In this document: positions 37,575 through 47,601 of the stretch, piece by piece
Position numbering within the stretch: the stretch's first letter is position 1
Layout of the letters: every line of letters starts with the position of its first letter
Source of the DNA: Opitutaceae bacterium
GTDB lineage: Bacteria > Verrucomicrobiota > Verrucomicrobiia > Opitutales > Opitutaceae
Direction of reading: 5' to 3'
Assembly (NCBI GenBank): GCA_030648295.1
Contig: JAUSID010000264.1
Span: 1-64,000, forward strand
DNA: 64,000 nucleotides
Translations under genes and position numbers: made by a program
Notes under the pieces: model-generated
The model's database searches: none
What the model was told of the DNA's origin: nothing
Seen by the model: only the letters and a program-made list of their open reading frames with translations

Positions 37575-38924
37575 ATGAAATCACCTTCCCGGTCAAAGCC
37601 CGCAAACAGCGCCTTTGTCTCGACATTTCGCCTGATGTCACGCCGGCGGTTTCTGCGGGGCGCCGGGGTCGCCCTTTCGCTGCCCTTATTCGAGTCGATG
37701 GCCCCCGTTTTTGCCAGGCCGAGTTCGGCGTCTTCTGTGAACGGCGTTGGGAAGCCGCGGCGGATGCTCGGAATCTGCAATAATCTTGGACTGCTGCCAG
37801 AACACTTTTTTCCACAACAACGCGGGCGCGGTTATGAGCCCTCAACCTACTTGAATATTCTGGCGAAGCACCGCAACGACCTTACGGTATTCAGCGGAGT
37901 CTCGCATCCTGAAGTAGACGGCGGGCACCCCACCGATGTTTGCTTTCTAACCGGCGCCCCCCATCCGGGTGGGACTAGTTTTCGCAACACCATCTCGCTC
38001 GATCAATATGTTGCTGAGCGTCTCGGTCATTTGACGCGCTTTCCATCGCTGACGCTCGGCGTAAACGTGCAGCAAGGCGAGCGCGGTTTGTCTTGGACGG
38101 CTGCGGGAACCCTCATTCCTTGCGAGGAAAAGCCATCGGAGGTATTCAAGCAGCTGTTTGTTCAGGGAACACCGGAAGAGATGGAGGCACAGGTTCACAA
38201 GCTCGATCTAGGCCATAGCATTCTCGATGTTGTTGCCGGCCAGGCGAAGGATCTCGCGCGCAGCCTGGGGCGGCGTGACCGCGATCGTCTGGACCAATAC
38301 TTTACCTCTGTGCGAGAACTCGAGCAACGATTGCAGATGTCCAAGGTATGGGAAAGGAAACCGAAGCCAGTCGTAAATGCGCCGGTGCCGTTCGATCCGC
38401 CGAGCCCACGCCTTTATATGGAGAAGACCAAAGCGATGTACGATCTTGCGCGGCTCGCTTTCGAAACGGATTCTACCCGTTCGATTTCGCTGATGCTCGA
38501 CAGCGTGAATTCGCCGACGATCGAGCTCGGCCAGATGAAGACCACGGACGGATATCACAACCTTTCTCACCACGGCAAATCGGAGGCGAAGCTCAGTCAG
38601 CTCCGAACGATTGACGAATGGCACATGAGGCTCCTTGCGCAATTATTGGCCGATCTCACGGCAATTCGGGAAGACGGAGAGACACTCCTCGATCGTACGA
38701 TGGTCCTCTACGGCTCAAATCTTGGGAATGCCAACACGCATGCGAATACGAATTTGCCCCTGCTACTCGCAGGTGGCGGCTTCCGGCATGGCCAGCATCT
38801 CGCGTTCGACCCGCTCCGAAACTATCCCCTGGCAAATCTTTTTGTCTCGATTCTCCAGCAATTCGGCATCGAAGCTGACAGGTTTGCAACGGGCTCCGGC
38901 ACTCTGCGCGGGTTAGAAACCTAG
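37575..38924 (+). CDS. DUF1552 domain protein, Tat-type signal
   Basis: [104 protein letters not shown]. Confidence 0.93.
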   Translation: MKSPSRSKPANSAFVSTFRLMSRRRFLRGAGVALSLPLFESMAPVFARPSSASSVNGVGKPRRMLGICNNLGLLPEHFFPQQRGRGYEPSTYLNILAKHRNDLTVFSGVSHPEVDGGHPTDVCFLTGAPHPGGTSFRNTISLDQYVAERLGHLTRFPSLTLGVNVQQGERGLSWTAAGTLIPCEEKPSEVFKQLFVQGTPEEMEAQVHKLDLGHSILDVVAGQAKDLARSLGRRDRDRLDQYFTSVRELEQRLQMSKVWERKPKPVVNAPVPFDPPSPRLYMEKTKAMYDLARLAFETDSTRSISLMLDSVNSPTIELGQMKTTDGYHNLSHHGKSEAKLSQLRTIDEWHMRLLAQLLADLTAIREDGETLLDRTMVLYGSNLGNANTHANTNLPLLLAGGGFRHGQHLAFDPLRNYPLANLFVSILQQFGIEADRFATGSGTLRGLET

Positions 38925-39189
38925 AGCTAGTCCGAAGAACTATGGCCTATGGCCGAAACCAACGCGTATCTTTTAGTCGTTTTTTAAAGTATTGTTCGAT
39001 CATTGGGTCTCCTTTACTCGATCAGCCAACAGGAGACCTCGACTCCGACGGAGCCGTTAATTATGTGCCCAACCGCACGCAGTCCACCGAGGGGGGCGTC
39101 GCTCGCGGCCACATAAAGCGGTCGGGAACAAAATACTGACAACGGTCCGTGTTTCAAAAGCCAGCACCTCGGCATCGTCTGCGCGAACC

Positions 39190-39728
39190 CTCCGGAGGCG
39201 GGCAAGCCTCGGCATCTGGCTCATCCATTGTCGGCCGTACCACGCGTGGTCGAAGGGGAAAATCGAAAAACGGTTCCAGGGATGCCAGTCGCAGTGTCTG
39301 CCGACGCTCGTGTTTGATCCCGTGCACTCGCTCGAGGAGTTGAACCGGCGGTTTTGGAAATGGGTGGAGACCGACTACAACCAGCGTCCCCACACGGCGC
39401 TCGCCGGCGAATCCCCTCCGCGCAACGCTTCGCGCGGCTGGGCACGTCGCTGCGGCTCTTGGAGCCGAATGCCGACCTCGATCGATTGTTCTTCATGCAG
39501 GTGAAGCGTCGCGTGCGCAAGGACGCGACGTTCTCCCTCGGGGCGGAGTGCTGGGAGGTCGCCGCGCATCTGCGCGGTCAAATCATCCTCGCGCGTTTCG
39601 ATCCCATCACGTTCGCGCGGGTCGAAGTCTGGCTCGGCGAGCGGTTCGTCGGCCTGGCGGTCAAGTGCGACAAGCAGCGCAACCCGCGAATCTTTAGAAC
39701 GAACGACTATGACCGCGAAGTCTACTGA
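39190..39728 (+). pseudogene. DDE (IS481/Mu/TniA-like) transposase C-terminal part, frameshifted
   Basis: WLIHCRPYHAWSKGKIEKRFQGC...NRRFWKWVETDYNQRPHTALAGESP | frameshift | QRFARLGTSLRLLEPNADLDRLFFMQVKRRVRKDATFSLGAECWEVAAHLRGQIILARFDP. Confidence 0.85.
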
Positions 39729-40558
39729 GGGTCCCTCGCTGGACATCGCGCTCAAAACCCTCTGGGGCGCGAGCCGCTGGCCGGGCATGGCCGATGGTGA
39801 AGTCGTGCTGTCGCACCCGTCGTGGCAAGAGGCGTATCGACGGCACGATCAGTTGGCCGGCGTGCGGGCGAGCAGCATCCTGCATGGCCCGAACGGGGTC
39901 GGAAAAAGCAAGCTGCTCCATCACTGGAGCTCACGTCTCAGCGAGAAGCAATATCGGTTGCTGCGGGTGGCGCATAGTTCGCGTGATGGGATCCGATCTG
40001 CTCCGTCACCTGGTCAAGCTGGGCGGCAAGGAGCCGCTGTATCGCCGCGGCGACAACGTGCTCCTCCTAGCCGAACTGTGGCAGGACTGGGCGCCGGCGT
40101 GGCCGATCTTGATCGTCGAGGAAGCGCAGGATCTCGCCGTCGCCTCGCTGGAGGAACTGCGACTGCTCACGTGCGCGCGATCGGACGCGACCCCGCCGTT
40201 CTCGCTGCTCCTCTGCGGCGACGAGGAGCTGCTCGGGCGGCTCGAGCTGAACGTGAACAAGCCGGTCGTGTCGCGTCTGGGGTTTTGCTTTCACCTCTCG
40301 CCCTGGCCGGCGGAAAGCTTCTCCGCGTACCTGCATCAGCGACTCGCAGAAGTCGGGATCCACACCAGTCCGTTCGAGCCCGCTGCTGAAACGCTGCTGT
40401 TGCAGGCGGCACAGGGCATCCCCCGCACGCTCAACGCGCTTTTGCAGCGGGCGATGGAACAAGCCGCGTTGGCGAACCGTCGCGTCGTCACCTCTGGCGA
40501 CGTCCAGCTCGCGTTGGACACGCTGCCGTGGCTCGCGCGCGCACGGCCCACCGGATGA
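39709..40558 (+). pseudogene. AAA ATPase transposition partner (TniB/ExeA-like), frameshifted near 39985
   Basis: ILHGPNGVGKSKLLHHW (Walker A) in one frame; MGSDLLRHLVKLGG...PILIVEEAQDL (Walker B)...GIPRTLNALLQRAMEQA in another. Confidence 0.85.
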
Positions 40559-40565
40559 CGCCGCC

Positions 40566-40850
40566 ATGCCGAATTGCGACGAAACCATCGATGCGATGGG
40601 CGACACGGTGCGGCAGCTGCTCGGCACAGTGCAGCGCCGGTTTTATGCCGCGCAATCTCCACGCGACCACGCCGAAGGACGGGCAAGCTTCCACCGCGAT
40701 AGACGGATGTTGCTGTACGCACTCACGTGGCCCGCGGTGTGGCTCGAACGCCGCGGGCTCACGTGCTCGTCGACGCGTTACCACGACCTCGTCGCCGATC
40801 GCCTCGCAGAAATCGCGTTGCACGGCGATCCGGCGCGTTATGGCGCGTAA
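40566..40850 (+). CDS. Small ORF of the transposon module (unknown function)
   Basis: MPNCDETIDAMGDTVRQLLGTVQRRF...; starts 5 nt after the AAA gene stop. Confidence 0.6.
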   Translation: MPNCDETIDAMGDTVRQLLGTVQRRFYAAQSPRDHAEGRASFHRDRRMLLYALTWPAVWLERRGLTCSSTRYHDLVADRLAEIALHGDPARYGA

Positions 40851-41091
40851 CTTTCCCACCTATCTGCTGAAATGCCTCCAGGATTGGTTTCAGCACCACG
40901 GCGACGAGTTTTACGACGAACTCAAGCACATCCGCAACGCGCTCGACCAAGTGCTCGCATCGGACCGCTTCGCTGTCGCGGTGCAGCGTGACGCGCGGCA
41001 CGTCGAGCTGCTCGCTTCCGTCCATCGCCTGATCCGGGCGCAGCGTGAAAAACGACAGAAGAGCGACGACCGTCAGCTGTCGCTGTTCTGA
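40843..41091 (+). CDS. Small ORF of the transposon module (unknown function)
   Basis: MARNFPTYLLKCLQDWFQHHGDEFYDELKHIRNALDQVL...; in-frame part of ORF 40528-41091, overlaps the upstream gene end. Confidence 0.6.
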   Translation, partial: ARNFPTYLLKCLQDWFQHHGDEFYDELKHIRNALDQVLASDRFAVAVQRDARHVELLASVHRLIRAQREKRQKSDDRQLSLF

Positions 41092-41159
41092 GTATCGTCG
41101 CGATTACCGTGGTGCCGCCAATCACTGCTTGCTGAAACGTCACGCTTTGCACGGCGCGC

Positions 41160-41610
41160 CGTGAACAGCGTGACGTAGCGCCGACTTCGTCACGATGAAA
41201 AGTCCCTGGAATAGCGTGACGCGGAACAACAAGGTGCGAACGGCGCGAATGGCCATGGGCGGGTGAAAAGAGGCATGCAGGAGACCGACAGCGTGGAGCT
41301 GCTGCAGCCACTGAGCGTCGGCGACATCGGTCTTGCGACCGGGAACGTTCTTGAGGTGCCGGGCGTTGACCAGGCAGATCTCGATGCCGGCGTCCTCGAG
41401 CATGGTGTAGAGAGGAATCCAATACACGCTGGTCGCCTCCATCGCGACCGTGCCGATGCCGCTCTCCTTGAACCACGCGACCAGCGCCAGCAGGTCCTGT
41501 CCAAGCTGGGACAGGATTTGGCGACCGCGCGGCGCAAGCGCCAGCTCACCGTCGCCATGATGGTGGAGCGGATGGGCGTGGCCACGAACACCTATCGCCG
41601 CGTGGAGAAA
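41160..41610 (-). pseudogene. IS110-family transposase N-terminal fragment
   Basis: ALVAWFKESGIGTVAMEATSVYWIPLYTMLEDAGIEICLVNARHLKNVPGRKTDVADAQWLQQLHAVGLLHASF. Confidence 0.88.
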
Positions 41611-41776
41611 GGCGATCCGTCCATCAGGGTGCGTATACGATGGCGCTCTTGGTTTTGGGTTTCGGCAACGCGTTGGGCGATCAGATCGATCCCAAGCGCA
41701 ATGATGTCGGCCTGCAACCGGACGAAGCTCGGCTCCCGAAACAGGTACGGGTGAAAAAGGCACCGACCTCGCTGTG
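41495..41776 (+). pseudogene. hipB: XRE/HipB-like antitoxin remnant
   Basis: LSKLGQDLATARRKRQLTVAMMVERMGVATNTYRRVEKGDPSI | frameshift | YTMALLVLGFGNALGDQIDPKRNDVGLQPDEARLPKQVRVKKAPTSL*. Confidence 0.75.
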
Positions 41777-42900
41777 AAGCACGCCCTCCAGGTTTATATC
41801 GGCGACGAATCCTGGCTGGCGGCGGCGGGTCGCTTCGCGCTCGAGCCGATCTTCCGCTCGTGGCAGGTACGCAGTTTCATAAGACGCCGGCGGGGTTCGT
41901 GTTTCACGCGGCGATTGCCGACACGGAACCGGATGGCTGGGGCCGGCGCGTGATTTTGAGAGACCACGCCAGGCGCCGGCAAAAAGCGCGGCGCGCGGGA
42001 GGCGACGCGGGATCGGCTCAACTGAATGCGGTCGATTTTCTCTTGGCTGCGGACGACGGCAGCCGGGTGGGCGCGCTGCGGTTTTGTGACGAAGCTGGCG
42101 CGTTTCAGCGCGCGGCCGAACCCGGCCCGGCGCACCGCTCTACCCTTGGTGGAATTGGCCCACCTGATGAGCGCCTCGCACGCGGTCGAAACCGAGACGG
42201 AAACCGCCGCGGACCTCGCCTACCTGTGCGGGCGCGGCACATCGCTCGGCGGCTTGCGACGGAAATGCACGGTGGTCGATGACGACGGCCTGCTCGCGAT
42301 TGGAAAATTTCCGAGCGTACAGAGGACGAACGCGCCGTCACCAAGGGTGAGGTGCTGGCGATGACGCTCGCCAAGACGGCCGGCCGGCCTGATGGTCGCG
42401 GCGGCGCGGCTCGTCGACAGCGATGGCGTGCCCGTGACGCTGGTCCGCCGCTTCGATCGCACGCTCGACGGCAAGCGGTTCATGTATGTCTCGGCCGCTA
42501 CCCTGCTCGGCGTCGAGGCAAGCGAGTCCCAAGAGCACGTCTACACCGAAATCGTCGATGCGCTCCGCATGCACGGCGCCGCAGCGCAAGCCGACATTGA
42601 GGAGCTCTGGCGACGCATGGCATCGACCTCAATCCGTTTCCGGATCGCGCACGCGAATTGAAAACGTGGGTGTCGGCGGACAGCGGGCCAGAGGCAACGA
42701 TCGATGCGCTGATGCCCGTCATCGCCTTTTTCCGAGTCTCCGCCCGCCGCGCGAAAGAGATGCTGCGTGAGGTGGAGCGCGCCGTGGCCGGGTGGCGGAA
42801 GATCGGGCGGGCGCTGGGGATGTCGAATCGGGAGTTGGGGGAGTTCGCCAACGCATTTGAGCATCCCGAACGCTGCCGCCGCCCAAAAGCGTTTGGGCTG
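41774..42900 (+). pseudogene. hipA: HipA-family kinase toxin remnant with frameshifts and core deletions
   Basis: GFVFHAAIADTEPDGWGRRVILRDHARR, AQLNAVDFLLAADDGSRVGALRF, VAAARLVDSDGVPVTLVRRFDRTLDGKRFMYVSAATLLG, IDLNPFPDRARELKTWV; found in at least three frames. Confidence 0.85.
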
Positions 42901-43090
42901 ACCGGCTGCTCCGAATGTTTTGCGTGGTAGCTACAGTCACGGCCGAGGCTTAAACTCCTCACGACCACGGCCGCGATGCGCGCCCAAAACAGGAAGAAAA
43001 ATTCAGAAAATTCGGCAACTATTTCACACAAAAAAGCAGAAAAGTGTGAACTGCTGTTGTAACACTTTCAAAGCCAGCAACTCTATGATT

Positions 43091-43132
43091 CGTCCCGAAC
43101 GTAGCGCTCTACCAGGCTAAGCTACGCCCCGA
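43091..43132 (-). tRNA. 5' half of a tRNA-Pro(CGG) gene, truncated in the anticodon stem
   Basis: Minus strand CGGGGCGTAGCTTAGCCTGGTAGAGCGCTACGTTCGGGACG: acceptor 5' strand, D-arm and anticodon loop TTCGGGA; no T-arm or 3' acceptor follows. Confidence 0.75.
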
Positions 43133-43270
43133 CATCACTGCGACAGCCGAATGCTCCGGCTGAGTCGTTCAAGGAGTCGCACGGCTACCGTTGGCGCAAG
43201 CAGAAAATCCGGTTTTGTCCGCCGCGTCGCGAAAAGATTCGGGCGGCCGGACGCGCCGATCACCACCCAT

Positions 43271-43297
43271 AAAAAACCCCGGACAAGGCGTCCGGGG
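43271..43297 (-). terminator. Rho-independent terminator of the TonB operon
   Basis: Minus strand ccccggac-gcctt-gtccgggg followed by TTTTTT. Confidence 0.85.
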
Positions 43298-43317
43298 TGG
43301 GAGAGGGTTACCCCACT

Positions 43318-43863
43318 TCAGCTGCGGGGCGCCGCGGGCAGGGGCGGCGGTGCCGGCGGCCGGACGAGCGAGCTGGCCTGCGCGCGGCGGGCGATCATTT
43401 CCACCATCCGCTGCGATTCGAGTTCGGCATTGCGCCGGGCCACCTTCGCGAGTTCGACCTGCTTCGCCAGATCGAAAGCCTCGCGCGTGAGCCGGTCGCG
43501 TTCCTTATGCAGCCGGTCGAGTTCGACCTCGAGCGCCTGGGCGCCTTTGGCGGCCTTGTCGGCGTCGGCGCGGGCCGTGTCGATCTCCGCCTTCAGGTCG
43601 GCGTCGATCTTCGCCTGCTTGGCGCGACGATCCTCCTCCTTCTTCTTTTCCTCGGCTTCGCGCTCGGCCTGCTTTTTCGCCGCCTCGTCGCGGGCCTGCT
43701 GCTCCGCCTGCTCCTTCTGCTGTTTCTCGTCCGCGATCTTTTTTGCGAGTGTCGTGGCGCGGGTATGCTCACGCTGCGCGGCCTCCTTCTGGTGGGTGAA
43801 GTAAACGACGAGGAATAGCCCGAGCAAAACGCTGGGGACGGCCAAATAGATCCACTTTTTCAT
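43318..43863 (-). CDS. Single-TM, Glu/Lys/Ala-rich coiled-coil protein
   Basis: MKKWIYLAVPSVLLGLFLVVYF TM followed by a long charged coiled coil. Confidence 0.75.
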   Translation of the reverse strand: MKKWIYLAVPSVLLGLFLVVYFTHQKEAAQREHTRATTLAKKIADEKQQKEQAEQQARDEAAKKQAEREAEEKKKEEDRRAKQAKIDADLKAEIDTARADADKAAKGAQALEVELDRLHKERDRLTREAFDLAKQVELAKVARRNAELESQRMVEMIARRAQASSLVRPPAPPPLPAAPRS

Positions 43864-43885
43864 CTTTGAGTTGTCTGGAGGGGAA

Positions 43886-44449
43886 TTACTTCTTGGCCGC
43901 GGCGGCGGCGGCAACGGCGGCGGCAGCGGCGGCCCGGGCCGCGTCCTCGGCCGCCTTGTCGGCGGCGGCGATACGCTCGAGCACTCCGCTGAGACTCTGG
44001 GTGTTGGCCTCGGCTTTCTTCACGAACTCACGTTGGAACTTCTGCTCATCGACGGACCGTTTCTTGTCCTCCTCGATCTTCGCGAGCTCCTTCTTGTTCT
44101 CTTCGACTTCCTTCGAGAGACGTTTGACCTGGTCCTGGAATTTGCGCGCGTCCTCGCGCGCCTTGACGCGGGCCTGTTGGGCCAGTTCGCGCTGCTCCTT
44201 CTCCTTCGCGTCACGTTCCTCGCGCGCCCTCTTCTCCTTCTTGCGCTTATCCTGGGCCTCGAGCGCCGCCCTCACGGCTCCGGCCTTGGCGAGGTTTTCC
44301 TGCCGGATCTTCTCGTTCTTCTGCTCGATCCTGGCCTTATCGGCCGCCACCAGCTTTTCCTCGTAGCCGGAGGCGTATTTCCAATATACGGCGGCGAACA
44401 GCACGAGACCTGCCACAGGGGCAATGACATACACGTAGTTTTTCTTCAT
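43886..44449 (-). CDS. Single-TM coiled-coil protein with poly-Ala C-terminus
   Basis: MKKNYVYVIAPVAGLVLFAAVYW TM; EQKNEKIRQENLAK...; AARAAAAAAVAAAAAAKK tail. Confidence 0.75.
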   Translation of the reverse strand: MKKNYVYVIAPVAGLVLFAAVYWKYASGYEEKLVAADKARIEQKNEKIRQENLAKAGAVRAALEAQDKRKKEKRAREERDAKEKEQRELAQQARVKAREDARKFQDQVKRLSKEVEENKKELAKIEEDKKRSVDEQKFQREFVKKAEANTQSLSGVLERIAAADKAAEDAARAAAAAAVAAAAAAKK

Positions 44450-44465
44450 TGGAGATGGACGGGGA

Positions 44466-45950
44466 TCACAAGGTTGTGTCCGGTTTCTTCTTCTTCTTCG
44501 CTTCTTCGGCTTCCTTGTTCTTTCGGGTTTCTTCGCGATCTCTCACCGTGTCTTCGATGTGTTTCTTGAGATTCACCATCTGCTGGTCCTTCGCGAATTC
44601 GGGATGCTTGGCCGCCTCGGTGATGGCGCGCAACGCCTCAACCCAATCGTCGAGCTCCATCGAGGTATAGGCGATCAGCTGATACGCCACCTGCGGTTTC
44701 TCGATGCTGCCCTTCTTGAGCGCGCTCTGGTAGAACTGGCGCGCTTCGCGCGTCTTCTCCAGCTGGCGGTAAATCTCGCCGATGTGCAGATCGATCATCC
44801 CCTCCTTGGGGAACAGCTTCGTCGCTTCCTTCAGCGCCTCGATGGCCTGAAGCTCCTTGTTCGCCTGCTGGTAGTAGGACCCGAGCAGCCGCCAGTTTGC
44901 CAGCGTCGACTCGATCGCGCCGTTCTTCAGGCCGGCGTGGAGGATGTCCGTCGCCTTGCCGAACTGGCCGGCGGTCAGGTAGATCGTGACCAGGTTGTAG
45001 TTGTCCTTCGGCGTCTTCATGTAGCCGAGGGCTTGGGCCCGCTCGAGTGAGTTGATTGCCCGCACGTACAACTCGCGTTTTCGGAGTTCGTTCGTCTCAG
45101 TCGAGGCGAGATTCAGATAGGTCGCCATCACCAGCGGCCAGTAATCCTTCTTTTGCGGGAACTTCTTGACCAGCAACTCGAGCAGGTCGGCCGAGCGCAC
45201 CATGTCGTTCTCCTGCTGATAAACGGCGAGCAGCAGCATGTACCAGCCTTCCTTGGGCTGGAGTTGCGACTGCATGCCGCGATCGATCACGGCACGCGCC
45301 TGCCGCAGGATATCCGGGTTGATATTCTTTTGGTCGCTCACGGCCTGTTGGTACAGCAACTGGGCGTAGAACATCTGCGTCTCGACTGACGGCTTCGGAT
45401 TGTTCTCCAGATGCCGCTTCAAATTGGCGGCCGCACGCGCGATGTACTCGCGCTGTTTGGGCGGATCCTTGATGCCGGCCGCTTCGCCAAAGAGGATCTG
45501 GGCGAGATACAGGACAATCTCGTTGATCTCCTTCGGGTCGATGTAGTGGTACTGGTCGTTCAGCTTCACGACCTGCTCCCAAATTGGGATTGCGGCGGCA
45601 TACTTGTCCATGCCGAGCATGATCTTGGCCTGGATGTTCAGGAGGAACACCTGATCGTAGCTGCCGGCCGGGGCGGTCGCCAGCACGCCTTGGATCAAGG
45701 CCAGCATTTGGTCGTAGGGAATCGGCTTTTGCTGCTGGAGCGGACCGAGGTTTTTCAGCGCCTCGCTCGTCTTTTCGCCGAGGCTGTGCGGCTGCTTTTC
45801 CTTTTGCTGCGATGCCGCCGGCGGTGGCGGCGGCTGGGACCGCCCCCTCTGTCCGCGCTGCGCGGCTCGCATGGCCGGCGCTGCGACCAGCGCAAGGGCG
45901 AGCGCCAGTCCTGCGGAGAGACGCAAAGTCGATGTGGTTTTCACGGACAA
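44466..45950 (-). CDS. Tetratricopeptide repeat protein of a TonB operon
   Basis: Repeated TPR-like helical pairs (AIPIWEQVVKLNDQY, ATDILHAGLKNGAIE, AIEALKEATKLFPKEGMIDLHIGEIYRQLEK). Confidence 0.88.
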   Translation of the reverse strand: MSVKTTSTLRLSAGLALALALVAAPAMRAAQRGQRGRSQPPPPPAASQQKEKQPHSLGEKTSEALKNLGPLQQQKPIPYDQMLALIQGVLATAPAGSYDQVFLLNIQAKIMLGMDKYAAAIPIWEQVVKLNDQYHYIDPKEINEIVLYLAQILFGEAAGIKDPPKQREYIARAAANLKRHLENNPKPSVETQMFYAQLLYQQAVSDQKNINPDILRQARAVIDRGMQSQLQPKEGWYMLLLAVYQQENDMVRSADLLELLVKKFPQKKDYWPLVMATYLNLASTETNELRKRELYVRAINSLERAQALGYMKTPKDNYNLVTIYLTAGQFGKATDILHAGLKNGAIESTLANWRLLGSYYQQANKELQAIEALKEATKLFPKEGMIDLHIGEIYRQLEKTREARQFYQSALKKGSIEKPQVAYQLIAYTSMELDDWVEALRAITEAAKHPEFAKDQQMVNLKKHIEDTVRDREETRKNKEAEEAKKKKKPDTTL

Positions 45951-46607
45951 TTACTCTTCGTTAAGGGTGAACACGATGGGCACCTGCATGTGGGTGTTCA
46001 CATTCCGGCCGCTCTTGCGGCCCGGCTTGAACTTCCATTTGCCGACGGCCTGCACGGCGGAGGCCTCGAACTCGCGTTGTGAGGAACGGATCGCATACGC
46101 GTTCTGGACGTCGCCGTTGGTGTCGACGATGAAGTCGACCACCACCTCGCCCGCGATGCCGGCACGCCGCATTTCAAAGGGATACTGCGGCCGGGCCTGA
46201 AACCGCGGCACGGGTTGCTGGTCGAGTTTGGAGATGTCGAACACTTCCATGCCGCGGAAGCGGGACATGTCACGGTTCTCGGGAATCGCGATGATGCCGG
46301 CAGCCGGTTTGACGTTTTCCGGCGGCGGCGGCTGGATTTTCTGGACAAACGCGTCGGGCGGCACGGCCTGCGGCACGTCGGTCTGCATCGGCGGCGCGAA
46401 GTCCATCGGCTTGATTGGCTCGTCGGTTGCCTCGACCACTTCCGGCTCCTCGGGCTCGAGCTTCGGCATCTCGATCAACTCGATGGTGGGGAGCGGCGCT
46501 TCCTTCTTCTTCTCCGGCGGTCGCGATGGGAAGAACTTGTTTCCAAACAGCACCCCGCCGTGCAGCAGCAGGGAAATGACCAAACCGATGATGAGATCGC
46601 GGCGCAT
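45951..46607 (-). CDS. tonB: TonB family energy transducer
   Basis: N-terminal TM, Pro-rich linker, C-term PVPRFQARPQYPFEMRRAGIAGEVVVDFIVDTNGDVQNAYAIRSSQREFEASAVQAVGKWKFKPG. Confidence 0.95.
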   Translation of the reverse strand: MRRDLIIGLVISLLLHGGVLFGNKFFPSRPPEKKKEAPLPTIELIEMPKLEPEEPEVVEATDEPIKPMDFAPPMQTDVPQAVPPDAFVQKIQPPPPENVKPAAGIIAIPENRDMSRFRGMEVFDISKLDQQPVPRFQARPQYPFEMRRAGIAGEVVVDFIVDTNGDVQNAYAIRSSQREFEASAVQAVGKWKFKPGRKSGRNVNTHMQVPIVFTLNEE

Positions 46608-46614
46608 GGGGAAA

Positions 46615-47076
46615 TTATTTGCCCGTCGGACTGGTGACGGTTTCGACCGAAACCTGGTCGATGCCCGCCCGACGCACTTCGTCGAGGACCATCACGGCGG
46701 CGCCGAATTTGGCGCGGTTGTCGCCCCGCACCAACACGCGCGGGGGCGCGCTGGCAAAACGCATCCTGTAATCCTCGAGCCGGGGAGGAATTTCGGCCGC
46801 GGAGATGAGCTCCACCTGGCCGCTCTGCCCGACCTTCCAGTAGAAGGTGCCGGAATCGGACACCTGGATGCTCAGCATCGTCTCGTCCTTCGTGACCGTC
46901 TGGGGCACATCCACCGCCTTGGGCAGTTGCACGGGTACGGACGCGATCTTGTCGAGCGACAGCGTGAACAGCACGAAGGTCGCCAGCAGAAAGAAGATGA
47001 CGTCGATCAGCGGTATGATCTCGATGCGGGCCTTCTTCTTGACTTCTTCCGCCGCCTTGGGACTTGGACCAGCCAT
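46615..47076 (-). CDS. exbD: ExbD/TolR family protein
   Basis: ARIEIIPLIDVIFFLLATFVLFTLSLDK. Confidence 0.95.
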   Translation of the reverse strand: MAGPSPKAAEEVKKKARIEIIPLIDVIFFLLATFVLFTLSLDKIASVPVQLPKAVDVPQTVTKDETMLSIQVSDSGTFYWKVGQSGQVELISAAEIPPRLEDYRMRFASAPPRVLVRGDNRAKFGAAVMVLDEVRRAGIDQVSVETVTSPTGK

Positions 47077-47115
47077 GAGGGAGAGTGGTTAGGAGTTGAT
47101 CGGAGCGGACGCGGC

Positions 47116-47547
47116 TTACTGTTTTCCGGGGGCTCGCACCTTGGTTTCAATCAGGACTTTTTCGATGCCGGCCTTGCGGGCCTCGTCGAACACGTAGATC
47201 GCGGCATTGAACAACGCGTTCTCGTCGCCGTTGATCAGCAGCTTTCCCTCCGGATTGCGGGCGTGAAAGTCCTTCAGCCGGTTCAGGAACTCGTCGAGAC
47301 TGACGGGATCCTTGTCCCACGCGAGCGTGCCATGCTCGGTCACGGTCACGGTGGCGGTGCCCTCGGTTCTGCGCGCTTCCCCCGTGACCGACATCGGCAG
47401 GGTGACCTTTATGCCCTCCGTCTTGTTCAGCGAGAGCGTGAACAACACGAACGTGGCGAGCAGGAAGAAGATCACATCGATCAGTGGAATGATCTCGATG
47501 CGGGCCTTCTTCTTTGGCCCACCGCCTGACATACTTGTTCCGGCCAT
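47116..47547 (-). CDS. exbD: ExbD/TolR family protein (second copy)
   Basis: ARIEIIPLIDVIFFLLATFVLFTLSLNK. Confidence 0.95.
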   Translation of the reverse strand: MAGTSMSGGGPKKKARIEIIPLIDVIFFLLATFVLFTLSLNKTEGIKVTLPMSVTGEARRTEGTATVTVTEHGTLAWDKDPVSLDEFLNRLKDFHARNPEGKLLINGDENALFNAAIYVFDEARKAGIEKVLIETKVRAPGKQ

Positions 47548-47601
47548 GATGAGAAGTGCTTAAAGGATGACGAAGACGCAGCCGATTTATTAGGGCGAAA
47601 C

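Noticed and set aside
39140-43090. Whole segment as a prophage
   Set aside because: No capsid, portal, terminase or integrase ORFs; contents are transposition and toxin-antitoxin remnants only.
43886-43960. GCC/GGC-rich run as a nucleotide microsatellite
   Set aside because: Encodes a poly-Ala protein tail inside a coherent ORF; no evidence for variable repeat number.
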